Below are positions 59,801 to 63,600 of a stretch of 64,000 nucleotides of DNA, one piece after another. Below the pieces are notes generated by a model. That model saw nothing but the letters and a program-made list of their open reading frames with translations, was not told where the DNA came from and did no database searches. The stretch lies in the NCBI RefSeq assembly GCF_024362695.1, contig NC_065405.1, positions 7,634,672-7,698,671 on the forward strand, given 5' to 3'. How positions within the stretch are numbered: position 1 is the first letter of the stretch; each line of letters starts with the position of its first letter. Origin of the DNA: Pectinophora gossypiella. Its lineage: Eukaryota; Arthropoda; Insecta; Lepidoptera; Gelechiidae. The position numbers and the translations under genes are program-made.

Positions 59801-60573
59801 TACAGTACCTATTGCTGTAATCTCATACAGTTCAGCGATAGAGCAAATGTCAATTTCTTGTAATTTCATGTAGGTTGTAGTTGGAAGAGATTTCTACTAC
59901 ATACAGGGTGTTAGTGACATCGTAACGAAAACTTTGAGGGGCGATTGCGACGAAAAATTCCACTTGATATTAACTCAGAATCAATAATCCCCCTGAGAAT
60001 TCGATACGATGTCACTAACACCCTGTATAAGTTGAACTGTTTGTATGTCTTGTGTTAGTCGAATTGTCTTTGTATACAATAAATTGTAAAATAAAATGAC
60101 AAATTTGACAATGAGCAATACTATCCAATTTTTGGTTCCCTCTTCTTTTTCTATCCTGTGGGTTGTGAGGTGAATTACCAACCTCATCAACCCTGGTTTC
60201 CTTAATGCCAAATATAGTAATAATAATGTTAGGGTGTCAATATTGGGGAAGGTGTCCACGTTTGACCGGTATAAAAAGTCCTGTATAAATCCGCATAGGG
60301 TTTTAACTTATCTGCTTTCTCAATTATAATTGGTAGATGGTCTGTACGTAATCGAAGGCTCGAGGCCAACAATTTTTAGAGCGCAGACTGAATATTCGAA
60401 ACGACATGACGCGTGCACTCTTGTCTCTCCCCTGCGCCGCCGCCGTCCAGTTTGCGGCGTTAAGATCTACGGACTAATGCGTTGATGTGACAACCCTAAA
60501 AGGAGTACATACCGTGCTTGCCGGTGTTGGCGGCCGCGAGGGCGGTGCTAAGTACCAACAGCTGCGCCAGCAT
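14632..60573 (-). CDS. DIP/lachesin-like three-Ig-domain cell-surface protein, 8 coding exons, 408 aa
   Basis: Joined CDS (minus): 60573-60513, 25848-25742, 25330-25145, 21469-21277, 18782-18654, 16353-16234, 15357-15187, 14891-14632; 1227 nt including stop, every border GT/AG and in frame. Residues 1-20 are a signal peptide. Ig1 has C47, W59 and C108; Ig2 C151, W163 and C206; Ig3 C249, W261 and C306. Each domain keeps the D/E-x-G-x-Y-x-C signature before its second cysteine. Residues 323-392 are a polar acidic stalk, and 393-408 are hydrophobic, fitting a GPI-anchor signal. Family knowledge: DIPs bind Dpr proteins through Ig1 in synaptic partner matching, and lachesin is a close relative. 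INTDPMKSQ after Ig1 and the SPKSINYW stretch in Ig3 are strong family hallmarks. Which DIP paralogue this is cannot be settled from sequence alone. Introns are 34.7 kb, 411, 3675, 2494, 2300, 876 and 295 nt. No coding exon is damaged. A possible distal poly(A) signal is at 13675-13680. Confidence 0.93.
15187..15357 (-). CDS. Coding exon 7: second half of Ig3
   Basis: Encodes residues 266-322, ending in RDDLGSYICVAKNSLGDVES followed by KIRLY. C306 completes Ig3. The acceptor TTGTTCCTCAG ends at 15358; the donor GTAAGT starts at 15186 (phase 1). Confidence 0.94.
15612..15690 (-). mobile_element. Probable LINE 3' end with (CAAA)n tail
   Basis: Minus strand reads GCAATAAAGAGTATACAAAC followed by AAACAAACAAT. 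The GCAATAAAG plus short-repeat tail fits the other LINE termini here. Lies in intron 6. Confidence 0.45.
16234..16353 (-). CDS. Coding exon 6: first half of Ig3
   Basis: Encodes residues 226-265, from FHPVIQVPNQLVGAPLGTDV through ECYVESSPKSINYWVKDP, with C249 and W261. The acceptor GTGTGTACAG ends at 16354; the donor GTAATG starts at 16233 (phase 1). The VPNQLVGAPLG block is highly typical of DIP Ig3. Confidence 0.95.
16517..16841 (-). mobile_element. Full-length SINE-A with 15-bp target-site duplication (DIP intron 5)
   Basis: TTTAAATGATTTAGT is present at 16502-16516 and 16842-16856, flanking the element exactly. Minus-strand head: GACTTCCGTGGTCCAGTGG (A box) and CCGGGTTCGAATCCC (B box). 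The body runs to CCCACACGAGA. The perfect TSD and clean promoter boxes make this the youngest SINE-A here and the reference for its length (about 325 bp). Confidence 0.93.
17811..18096 (+). repeat. Dispersed retroelement 3' end (family F), copy 1
   Basis: Shares CCCCGCCGGCGTG, TTTCAGCGTTTATCGCT, CCCACTAG and the terminal CTACAATAAGTCATGTCAAAA with copies at 55868-56152 and 22733-22801. A defined A-rich 3' end and variable 5' extent imply a retroposed element. No coding potential was found. Confidence 0.7.
18350..18545 (+). mobile_element. Third copy of the zinc-knuckle LINE 3' end, frameshifted
   Basis: Lies in DIP intron 5, antisense to the gene. Shares CTATCTCACGCAGTGAA, GAGTGCCCCCTC and GGCATAGCGGAGCTCCA with the 12.6-kb copy, and ends in GCATACGCAATAATAATAAG. 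The frame is broken just after the CPL motif. Confidence 0.75.
18654..18782 (-). CDS. Coding exon 5: second half of Ig2
   Basis: Encodes residues 183-225: VLTYQGEVLKLSKISRSEMG, then TYLCIAGNGVPPTVSKRI and the strand HISVH. C206 pairs with C151 of exon 4. The acceptor TTGACCGCAG ends at 18783; the strong donor GTAAGT starts at 18653 (phase 1). The CIAGNGVPP segment is typical of Ig2 in DIP and lachesin proteins. Confidence 0.95.
19259..19705. mobile_element. hAT-type MITE, 447 bp, with 8-bp TSD
   Basis: GTGCAGAT at 19251-19258 is repeated exactly at 19706-19713. Termini are TAGTGATGTTCCG and, on the other strand, TAGTGATGTGCCG. An 8-bp duplication and a TAGTGATG-type terminus are hAT hallmarks. 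Subterminal regions are packed with ATCCGT/CGGATA hexamers, probable transposase-binding repeats. No transposase is encoded. It lies in DIP intron 4's neighbour region, between exons 5 and 4. Confidence 0.92.
20430..20515 (+). mobile_element. Short LINE 3' end with (TGTTA)n tail
   Basis: GTGCAATAAAGTAATTG followed by TTATGTTATGTTATAT resembles the other GCAATAAAG-ended LINE termini. In intron 4, antisense to the gene. Confidence 0.5.
21277..21469 (-). CDS. Coding exon 4: first half of Ig2
   Basis: Encodes residues 119-182. It opens with the linker MGFLEVVIPPDFIPEE and continues through VSCKARGIPPPRVMWKREDG to HTGAKTK, containing C151 and W163. The acceptor TTGTTTCAG ends at 21470; the donor GTAAAC starts at 21276 (phase 1). 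If the donor is ignored, an open frame runs on to a stop near 21110, but that read-through loses Ig homology, while splicing to exon 5 restores it. Confidence 0.94.
22733..22805 (+). repeat. Family F retroelement, 3'-terminal fragment with A-tail
   Basis: About 70 bp starting CCCCATTTGTCCGGCCAAGT and ending AAGTCACGTCAAAAAAAAA. The match to the end of the 55.9-56.15 kb copy is virtually perfect, so this is a young 5'-truncated insertion in intron 3. Confidence 0.8.
23360..23780. other. GC-rich island in DIP intron 3
   Basis: Contains runs such as GCGGCGCGGCGGCGGCGGCG and CGCCGCCTCGCCGCTGCCGC, in strong contrast to the AT-rich surroundings. A plus-strand frame at 23686-23892 reads through part of it but has simple Ala/Ser/Pro composition and no recognisable domain. 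Could be a CpG-type promoter, a non-coding exon or a satellite fragment. Confidence 0.5.
24229..24461. mobile_element. MITE family D, long copy in intron 3
   Basis: Left end CAGGATGTGTG, right end GTGTCACTAACACCCTATAT. Near-mirror internal blocks ATTCTGAGTTCATATCAATT and ACTTGATATTAACTCAGAAT make the whole element a large imperfect palindrome. Confidence 0.8.
24565..24793. mobile_element. MITE family D, second long copy 100 bp away
   Basis: Same layout: TGGGGTGTATGTGACATCGT at left, CTATGTCACAAACACCCTAT at right, palindromic interior with GAATTTTCCGTCGGAAAATTC-like centre (about 24701-24720). Confidence 0.8.
25145..25330 (-). CDS. Coding exon 3: second half of Ig1
   Basis: Encodes residues 57-118, from VGWVKADTKAIQ to YMCQINTDPMKSQ. 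It carries the Ig1 tryptophan W59 and second cysteine C108, and the EEDRGQYMC signature. The acceptor TTGTTCCAG ends at 25331; the donor GTTTGT starts at 25144. Both borders are phase 0 and the length is 186 nt. The HVITHNPR and INTDPMKSQ segments are the most diagnostic DIP-family stretches in the window. Confidence 0.96.
25742..25848 (-). CDS. Coding exon 2: first half of Ig1
   Basis: The acceptor TTTGTCCCCAG ends at 25849 and the donor GTCAGT starts at 25741. The exon encodes residues 21-56, ending TFKCIVVNLGNFR. It holds the first Ig1 cysteine (C47) and the only N-glycosylation sequon I found, N34-L-T. It enters in phase 1 and leaves in phase 0. The donor is a less common GTCAGT, but the join restores the Ig1 core FRVGWVKAD exactly. 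Confidence 0.93.
25905..26535 (+). mobile_element. SINE-C copy interrupted by a LINE 3' end
   Basis: The head half is at 25905-26015 (GTAGACCAGTTGGCAGAAAG ... ATTTCGAATTCACG) and the tail half at about 26266-26535 (ATTATCACGTG ... CGGGATAATGCTAAGGAGAT). The gap holds an unrelated LINE 3' end. Lies at the 3' end of intron 1, next to exon 2. Confidence 0.75.
26020..26266 (+). mobile_element. LINE 3' UTR inserted in SINE-C
   Basis: Carries GGTTGCCTGGAAGAAATTGC, AGCAATAAGGCCGCC and a terminal GTGCAATAAAGTATATTTGA, a widespread lepidopteran LINE 3' end also seen at 36675-36803. The 5' limit is approximate. Confidence 0.7.
26612..27080 (-). mobile_element. LINE 3' end: reverse-transcriptase C-terminus plus poly(A)
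   Basis: The minus frame from 27067 to 26633 encodes about 145 residues. It starts LDSVERRAKRLIGDRKLVEA, passes YHPYLVDIPLIRTKRFASSF and MRTAKEWNGLPASVF, and ends KSRANPS-stop. This is the conserved C-terminal end of many arthropod LINE ORF2 proteins (xxxVDxPxxRTxxFxxSFxxRTxxxWNxLP pattern). The stop is followed by TTAATT and a pure A-tract on the minus strand (forward T-run at about 26614-26631). The insertion is severely 5'-truncated, and its frame is still open. Confidence 0.88.
27085..29030. other. Intron 1 segment, mostly unremarkable
   Basis: Contains scraps of SINE-like sequence (GCAGTGGGATATTTG near 27455; CTGCCTACCCCTTCAGGAAT near 27600). Short AAAATGTCGAC motifs at about 28236 and, inverted, 28864 might be ends of an old element. 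No coding evidence. Confidence 0.5.
29034..29490 (-). mobile_element. Non-autonomous Helitron-like element
   Basis: Minus strand starts near TTACTAATATTATAAATGTG with AAAGTTTGTGAGTATGGATG and ends CGCGGGCGGCTGCTAG followed by T (CTAG at 29034-29037). AATATTATAAATG-type 5' ends and CTAG 3' ends are those of the abundant lepidopteran Helitrons. The 5' TC is not preserved. No Rep/helicase. Confidence 0.75.
31080..31172 (+). mobile_element. Decayed SINE-B-like 3' fragment
   Basis: Contains TCCACCAATCCGCAGTGGAG and GGTGGTATACC...GGTACATACTC, then GTGCTCAGCAGTGGGATATT, resembling the SINE-B tail. A further CAGCAGTGGGATATTTG fragment sits at 27455. Confidence 0.5.
31915..32042 (+). repeat. Dispersed repeat (family H), second copy
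   Basis: CCCCTATGGGGTGGCAGAGC, GTCAAAGACAACTAGCAGCC, TGTTGATACGAAGTCTTA; about 80% similar by eye to 37795-37925. Shorter relatives appear at 18235-18320, 23226-23345 and, inverted, 31185-31262. Confidence 0.7.
33192..34525 (-). mobile_element. 5'-truncated LINE with poly(A) tail
   Basis: Downstream of the truncated reverse transcriptase, the minus strand runs through a short 3' UTR to TTTGAATAAAAAAAAAAAAG near 33205-33192. That is a canonical poly(A) signal merging into an A-tail, marking the 3' end. The 5' break abuts SINE-B sequence at about 34530. The 3' UTR holds an imperfect hairpin at 33251-33282. Confidence 0.8.
33351..34525 (-). pseudogene. Truncated non-LTR reverse transcriptase lacking motif A
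   Basis: A minus-strand frame open from 34604 to 33351 (417 codons). The LINE-derived part starts near 34525. It retains GVPTGSVFGP (about residues 88-97), the catalytic YADD box (119-122), a thumb region (YADNFTYLGL-type block, here YVDNFTYLGLIVERHFSWKK) and a basic C-terminus. Everything upstream of the ADEVLLKAMHECGIRG-like helix is missing, so motif A with its catalytic aspartate is absent and the protein cannot be active. The first 30 or so codons (from 34604) translate a neighbouring SINE, so the apparent N-terminus is an artefact of read-through. It belongs to a different LINE family from the 43-kb copy. Confidence 0.85.
34536..34852 (-). mobile_element. SINE-B, near full-length copy
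   Basis: The minus strand starts GCCTCCGTGGGCTAGTGTCC with a B box GGTTCAATTCC, shares the first half of its body with SINE-A (ACTTTGTGAGAC, GTGCTTCGGAGGGCACGTTA), then diverges into GTGGGACGTATATAAGCTG. It abuts the truncated LINE at 33.2-34.5 kb. Confidence 0.8.
35905..36035 (+). mobile_element. Helitron-like 3' end
   Basis: ACGGATTTTGATGCGTTTTT, GATTCAAGAGGTAGGTTTAT, then GAGCGAAGCCGGAGCGGGTC and CTAG at 36032-36035. The GC-rich stem just before CTAG is typical. The 5' part is missing or too diverged. Confidence 0.68.
36675..36803 (+). mobile_element. LINE 3' end with (GATT)n tail
   Basis: AGCAATAAGGCCGCCTATTG followed by GTTGTGCAATAAAGTATTAT and a GATTGATTGATTGATTG tail. Same family as 26020-26266. 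Confidence 0.78.
37300..37680. other. Intron 1 segment with balanced composition, possible conserved non-coding element
   Basis: Less AT-rich than its neighbours and free of recognisable repeats. Contains homeodomain-type cores (TTATTAATATT, AAATTATTAATG) between GC-rich blocks (GCCGGCGCGGCGCTGGGCAG). Non-coding in all frames by inspection. Confidence 0.3.
37795..37925 (+). repeat. Dispersed repeat (family H)
   Basis: Shares ACCCCTAATGGGGTGGGCAG, AATCAAAGACAACTTGCAGC and TGTTGATACGGAGTCTTA with 31915-32040. Confidence 0.7.
38398..38545 (-). mobile_element. SINE-C 3' half
   Basis: Reverse complement matches the SINE-C tail: GGTTAGGTAAGCTGTCCCTG and CGGAAATATGTGACCTAACC, with mutations. Confidence 0.7.
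38550..42850. other. Intron 1 segment, repeat-poor
   Basis: Only a (GT)n tract near 40.13 kb and small repeat scraps. No frame with recognisable protein similarity. The balanced-composition part at 41.4-42.2 kb could hold regulatory sequence. Confidence 0.45.
42856..42990 (+). mobile_element. SINE-like repeat with AAGAGCTGCGCTCTT hairpin, copy 1
   Basis: CTCTCTTTATTTAAGAGCTG, CGCTCTTGTCGGTGGAGTAA and TCGCCATTCCTC, then CCTCCTGATACGACACGACC. The first 50 bp are essentially identical to 1744-1794; a decayed relative is at 17476-17560. Confidence 0.68.
43330..45143 (+). mobile_element. 5'-truncated CR1-like LINE with (GATTCT)n tail
   Basis: This spans the reverse-transcriptase frame plus a 3' UTR that ends in TGAATAAATGATTCTGATTC and a short GATTCT repeat. 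Short-repeat tails instead of poly(A) are typical of CR1-type LINEs. The 3' UTR recurs at 1838-1975 (minus) and 9487-9560 (plus), which confirms the 3' end. The 5' limit is approximate, and no clear target-site duplication was seen. Confidence 0.8.
43354..44943 (+). CDS. Non-LTR retrotransposon reverse transcriptase (CR1/jockey-like), 5'-truncated but open for 529 codons
   Basis: The frame is open from 43336 to a TGA at 44941-44943. It encodes the reverse-transcriptase half of a LINE ORF2. Visible blocks, numbered from 43354: NYRPVSILPVLSKIFEKI (about 93-110), QFGFTKGRSTTDA (129-141), motif A CDLSKAFDCVDH (164-175, D165), GVPQGSILGP (221-230) and the catalytic FADD box (253-256). A thumb and C-terminal domain follow. 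The N-terminal endonuclease is missing: the frame meets a stop at 43333-43335, and I cannot assemble an endonuclease upstream. The first codon is TTG, an arbitrary frame limit rather than a true start. The catalytic core looks intact, so this is a fairly young dead-on-arrival insertion in the DIP intron. Confidence 0.9.
   Translation: MLKSNVTACTELFDFKRVDPSSIVKVFKQLKLKTSKDLWGLSVKLMSSVIDILAPYLAYIFNMSVENSTFPNLMKISKVTPLFKSGTKSDPTNYRPVSILPVLSKIFEKIILDQLLCHFNLNNLLHNQQFGFTKGRSTTDASVTFVRHIFDAWEKSQNAVGVFCDLSKAFDCVDHETLLLKLRHYGLNNGALSLLNSYLGDRIQKVQINSTTSSGSHVQMGVPQGSILGPFLFLVYINDLPYVVQNQADIVLFADDTSLIFKIDRKLEELDEANSAVSQVLSWFTVNNLVLNAKKTKCIKFVLPNVKKVNNNIKINDKKLDFVEHTVFLGITVDSKLQWGPHIVSLAGKLSSAAYAVRRIRQLTDVPTARLVYFSYFHSIMSYGILLWGRAADVETIFIIQKRAVRAIYNLRCRDSLRELFKEINILTVASQYIYENIMYVRKNVSLLPRNCERHTYNTRNKNKIVVQNSRLSKLNSSFLGLCIRFYNKIPDNILNLSENKFKAHVKLTLCKKAYYKINDYLNDKNVWY
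46275..46480 (+). repeat. Repeat of the AAGGAGGGTTATGTGTTTGACC type
   Basis: CGAAGTAAAAAGGAGGGTTA followed by GTGTTTGACCGCTATGTATG and a GTGTGT stretch, ending GTGGCGCCCTCTAG. The style is familiar from lepidopteran introns; only one copy is in the window, so the boundaries are uncertain. Confidence 0.45.
46508..46816 (+). mobile_element. Second copy of the same LINE 3' end
   Basis: Nearly identical to the 26.6-27.1 kb copy but shorter and on the opposite strand. From about 46515 it encodes the C-terminal 95 residues, with the same RTKRFASSFIMRTAKEWNGL block and KSRANPS-stop, then TTAATT and an A-tail ending near 46810. GACT occurs on both sides (about 46503 and 46811), possibly a short target duplication. 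High identity implies both copies are young. Confidence 0.87.
46859..47065 (+). repeat. Dispersed repeat unit (family R), copy 1
   Basis: From ACGACGGAACGGAGCAGGTA to CACTAGGGGGCGCCACAATA. About 200 bp, roughly 90% similar by eye to 47518-47722, in the same orientation. Confidence 0.75.
47518..48115 (+). repeat. Family R copy 2 plus degenerate 140-bp tandem units
   Basis: The first 205 bp repeat 46859-47065. Then the block GCGGTTTTCAGCAATGAGTT ... CTAGGAGGCGCTGC recurs with a period near 140 bp: the CTAG-GGG-TGCCACAATATTAG landmark falls at about 47700, 47843 and 47982. No open frame follows the period. Confidence 0.7.
48267..48568 (+). repeat. Left arm of a 302-bp inverted repeat
   Basis: Aligned base by base with the reverse complement of 48709-49010: 300 of 302 positions agree (differences in the CATCGGTAATAG and GCGATAATAATT segments). 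No gap is needed. Confidence 0.97.
48709..49010 (-). repeat. Right arm of the 302-bp inverted repeat
   Basis: Reverse complement of the left arm with two mismatches. The spacer 48569-48708 is 140 bp and unique in the window. Short open frames on either strand here are by-products of the duplication. Confidence 0.97.
49011..53180. other. Intron 1 segment, repeat-poor
   Basis: No gene or shared repeat recognised. The part from about 50.2 to 52.2 kb is noticeably less AT-rich and repeat-free, a candidate for conserved non-coding sequence within a neuronal gene. Confidence 0.45.
53183..53503 (+). mobile_element. SINE-C (tRNA-headed), full-length copy
   Basis: The head TGGTAGCCCAGTTGGTAGAA is an A box, with a perfect B box GGTTCGAATCC 40 bp on. 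The body ends CGGACCCTGTGAAAAACGGG and TAATGCTAGGGAGATGAT. It is not a tRNA gene: no acceptor stem pairs around it, and copies recur at 55306, 25905, 38398 and 57840. Confidence 0.85.
53545..53710 (-). mobile_element. SINE-A, internally deleted copy
   Basis: Minus strand shows a decayed B box (CCGGGTTTAAATTCC), ATGTCACAAAAAGTTCGGTT, GATGATCCGTGCTTCGGAAG and ATACCGGTTACTACTTACTT. It follows the 53.2-kb SINE-C within 50 bp. Confidence 0.72.
54340..54545 (+). mobile_element. SINE-B, 5' part
   Basis: Starts CAGCCTTAGTGATCTAGGGG with a mutated B box (GGTTAGATTCC), then ATGGGGACATTGTCG, GAATCACCTAATCGTTCG and GATTCCGTGCTTCG, stopping at CACCTCCGCCATCG. The 3' half is missing. Confidence 0.75.
55306..55650 (+). 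mobile_element. SINE-C, second full-length copy
   Basis: Shows TTGTAGCCCAGTTGGTAGAA, a B box altered to AGTTTCGAATCC, and the whole body to CGGGATAATGCTAGGGAGAT. Same strand as the copy 2.1 kb upstream. Confidence 0.85.
55868..56168 (+). repeat. Family F retroelement, longest copy
   Basis: Runs from about GACACCAAATACTTCAGG through CCCCGCCGGCGTGGTCGACG to an A-rich tail (AAAAAAAATAAATAAAAAAA). It is the best reference copy of this repeat in the window. Confidence 0.75.
56170..57838. other. Intron 1 segment, no supported gene
   Basis: A 105-codon plus frame at 56492-56809 has no domain or signal and is probably chance. A scrap of SINE-A end-like sequence (GGTTGTGAGGTGGA) lies near 57505. Confidence 0.5.
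57840..57985 (-). mobile_element. SINE-C 3' half, second minus copy
   Basis: Forward sequence reads CTTACCTAACCTGAAGATTT and AGCGACTGCCTGCATGACC, the reverse complement of the SINE-C body. It is truncated at its 5' side. Confidence 0.72.
59904..60025. mobile_element. Short TA-flanked MITE (family D), internally deleted
   Basis: Terminal inverted repeats CAGGGTGTTAGTGACATCGT and its reverse complement lie at 59904 and 60025, flanked by TA at 59902-59903 and 60026-60027. Internal sequence carries the ACTTGATATTAACTCAGAA block of the longer copies. At 122 bp it is about half their length. The TA duplication suggests the Tc1/mariner group. Confidence 0.85.
60155..60205 (-). mobile_element. SINE-A, 3'-terminal fragment
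   Basis: Forward strand reads TCCTGTGGGTTGTGAGGTGA and ACCAACCTCATCAACCCTGG, the reverse complement of the SINE-A end. Only about 50 bp remain. Confidence 0.65.
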
Positions 60574-60629
60574 GCTCCTGCGCCGCGTCCCCGCACATCG
60601 AGCCCCCTGCGCCTCGTTCACGCGATATA
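60513..60629 (-). CDS. Coding exon 1: signal peptide, with a 5' UTR portion
   Basis: The minus-strand ATG is at 60573-60571, with A at -3. It opens MLAQLLVLSTALAAANTGKH, a short hydrophobic signal sequence. The donor GTATGT starts at 60512 and splits a glycine codon (phase 1), usual for signal-peptide exons. A TTGCAG acceptor ends at 60630, so 60629-60574 is probably 5' UTR joined to an unseen upstream exon. The frame stays open through that stretch, so a longer N-terminus begun in an upstream exon cannot be excluded, but the ATG directly before the hydrophobic core is the natural start. Confidence 0.82.
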
Positions 60630-63600
60630 CTGCAACAATGAATAGTAAAATTAACTATTAACAGGGATGGCACATCGGGGTTGCCACTCCGTTGCGACGA
60701 CGGACATGTGGCATTGACATGCCACAGCATTCATTATTAATTTGACAATCCGTTCTGACGATATACGATAGTAACGCCCGTCTAACATCTCTCGCAGTGG
60801 AACAAGTTAAAAATTATATGCGTATTCAAACTTTACACTCGCCTACTATTTTGCTTTTTCTTGGTGTGGATAAGTATTAAATCATTTTTATTTTTGCCAG
60901 AGTAAAAATTTACAGTAAGATGCATGAGACTATCCAGTTATCATTTTACCACAGCGGGAGATCAGAGTCCATCCAAAAAAACATTCCGCACTTTGCTTTT
61001 GAATGACTACATCAAAGTTACAAAAGCAAACACGTACTTATCAAATTAAATGTAACTCTACTAATAAATAAAAACTAACGATCTTTTTTTTATTTATCGG
61101 AACGGGATGTCAGTAAGTTTGACATTTAGATAATCATGTCGAGGGAAGAGTCGACATTGCATTGGAACAAATACTTAGTTTACTACGGTTGAAAGAGGGA
61201 TTTAGTCTTACACTAAGTTAAACCAACTAAATAGATAATGTATGTGACCGTTGGGCCCTCGTATTTTGGAATAAAAGTCGATTTAAATTCTTATAATGTT
61301 GTTCCTATGACTCCTTGAGAGTGCAGTGCACGGAATTCCCCATAAAAATTCAATGCCGTGGTCGTTTCCACCCCACCTGCTCTAGCTACATTTACACCTA
61401 AGTAAAAACTATTGGAGTGTGTTTCCACGAAGATAGCGAACCGGATATTCAGCTTTTAAACCTTCCCTTTCCATTACAGTATTCTAAAGAGTAAGAATGG
61501 AATAATCTCTTAATGGCTAACGAAAAGCTCAGGAAATTAGTTTAAATAGACCGTTGTTAATAAATTTTCGCAATTCCTTTTCAGGCGTCGTAAAACTGTA
61601 GTCGAGTAGAACTGGAAACAACCGCCTATCGGAGTTTTCGTTGTGAAAAAAAATATAATTCCGTTGAGGAACCGAGAGCGGTTTGAATAACAACTCTTTA
61701 ATTGAAAGTTTAGCAATTTGCTCGTACCCTCCCGAATGGACCCGAAGGCGCGTGGCAACTCTCATCCACCGCGTTTCAAAATTGAACGTAGGCAGATGCT
61801 CTTAATTACCGGGCCAGATGCTGGCCTCTCCCCGCTTATCTCGAGATGAACCTCCACCTCGCAGGCCACCGACGGTATTTGCCCGCTAAGAAGTGTTTAA
61901 ATGACTTTTTTTCAGAGCCCAATTCGTATGCCGCCGCTGTCGGTAATTATGAAGTTACATAATCCGGGACTAATCCAGTAATTAAGTATCGACACGAAAG
62001 AGAAAACCTTCCAAAAAATACTTCGGTATTCGCAATTTGGCGTAATTACACGAAATTAAAGCTTGTTAAATTAATTGCTATTCAAATAGAACCTACATTA
62101 TCGATTTCAATTTGTGTTTTCTGGGAAGGATTTTTCATGTCGATCACGTGGACTGGGTTTTGTTACAATATATAAATTACATAAGATGATTTGCGTGTGG
62201 AGAGGCCTGTACATAGACGGCACGCGTATGATCTCGACCAGGGAACTTTTACAAGGGTTTGAGTTTTCGAATAATGTCTTCGTAAGTGCCCTCCACTCTG
62301 AGATATGAGTCGTAGTCAAATAGAGAGATATCTCAATATGAAGACGTCGTAACGTGGGTGGCGGCGGGGCGGCGGGGCGGCGGCGGCGGCCGCTCCGCTA
62401 CGTGCGGTGTCACACGAGTGAATCAAACTTCCCTTTACATTTTATCTAACTGCTAGGGCGGTCGAGTTTATGTTCCTCGCCCTACTTGATTTAGTTTTGA
62501 TGGCGGAAGGGAACGGCTTTTAGATAAATGATTTCCAGCCGCCTCGCACTCGAAAGTGATTTTAAGCTTTGCAACAATGTTTTAATTTATCGGATACCGA
62601 GGTTTGGGTGGAATTGATGCAACGTTTATGTACGTAATCTACTTAATGAAATGGATTGCTTCTCAGGGGATGGTGGAGTGGATTGGTTTATTATTATTAC
62701 TAAAAACGCATCTGGGGTTTCGTATTTCAATAATATATTTGTCATTGGAATGGCTGCCATAAAACATCTGTAAGTATATTAGTTTATTTACTACATTTCC
62801 TCGCTACTTACACGAGTAATTCCATTACGACAAAAAAATAAATTACGTTGAATATTTATTATTGTAAGAATAGTTCAGAGGAAAAATATTTACATAAGAA
62901 AGGTTGCTTCGCTTTTTCGTCAACTGTTGCGTCAAGTGTAGTTATGTTATGCTGACAATTTGTATGGGAATCACTTCTGACACGTAGGTGACTTTCTTTC
63001 ATGTTCCAAAAAAAAATCATTGTATTATAAGTATTTCTCTTAAATCTCTTATATATACCAAAGGATACAAAACGTTCGAAAATGTGTTTTATAGCAAAAT
63101 AAACAATCGTTTATTTCAAATTGAATATTCTATTTTCCATACTCTGCGCGTTTCTAGACGAATAGAAACAAAAAATTATCGCTCTAATTAGTCGTCTCAA
63201 AATATACAATTAATAGGCTAAATATTATTATATTAAAGCCTAAATATTTTATTCAATGGTATTGGTATTCTAATAAGAGATCATTGAACAAAATAATTAA
63301 ACTTCTTTTTTAAGTTCGGTTGAAAGATTTTTCCAAATCATGTAACTAATGTATGACTTATTTTTTAACTAAAACGGATACGTGAATCTATTTCTCATGT
63401 TCACATGTTAAAATGAAACATTTTGTTTATTCAAGTCAAGTGGGTCGTGTAAACGCGCAATCATACAACACCCTTAGTCATTATTCATAGGTGCCAGGAA
63501 AATCTCTAGCAAAACGGTTCTCGAGACTATTTTGTGAAACGAAAAAATACTGTCTTGACTTTTGATAAACAAAAATAGTGTCCCAAAATATGTATTTGAA

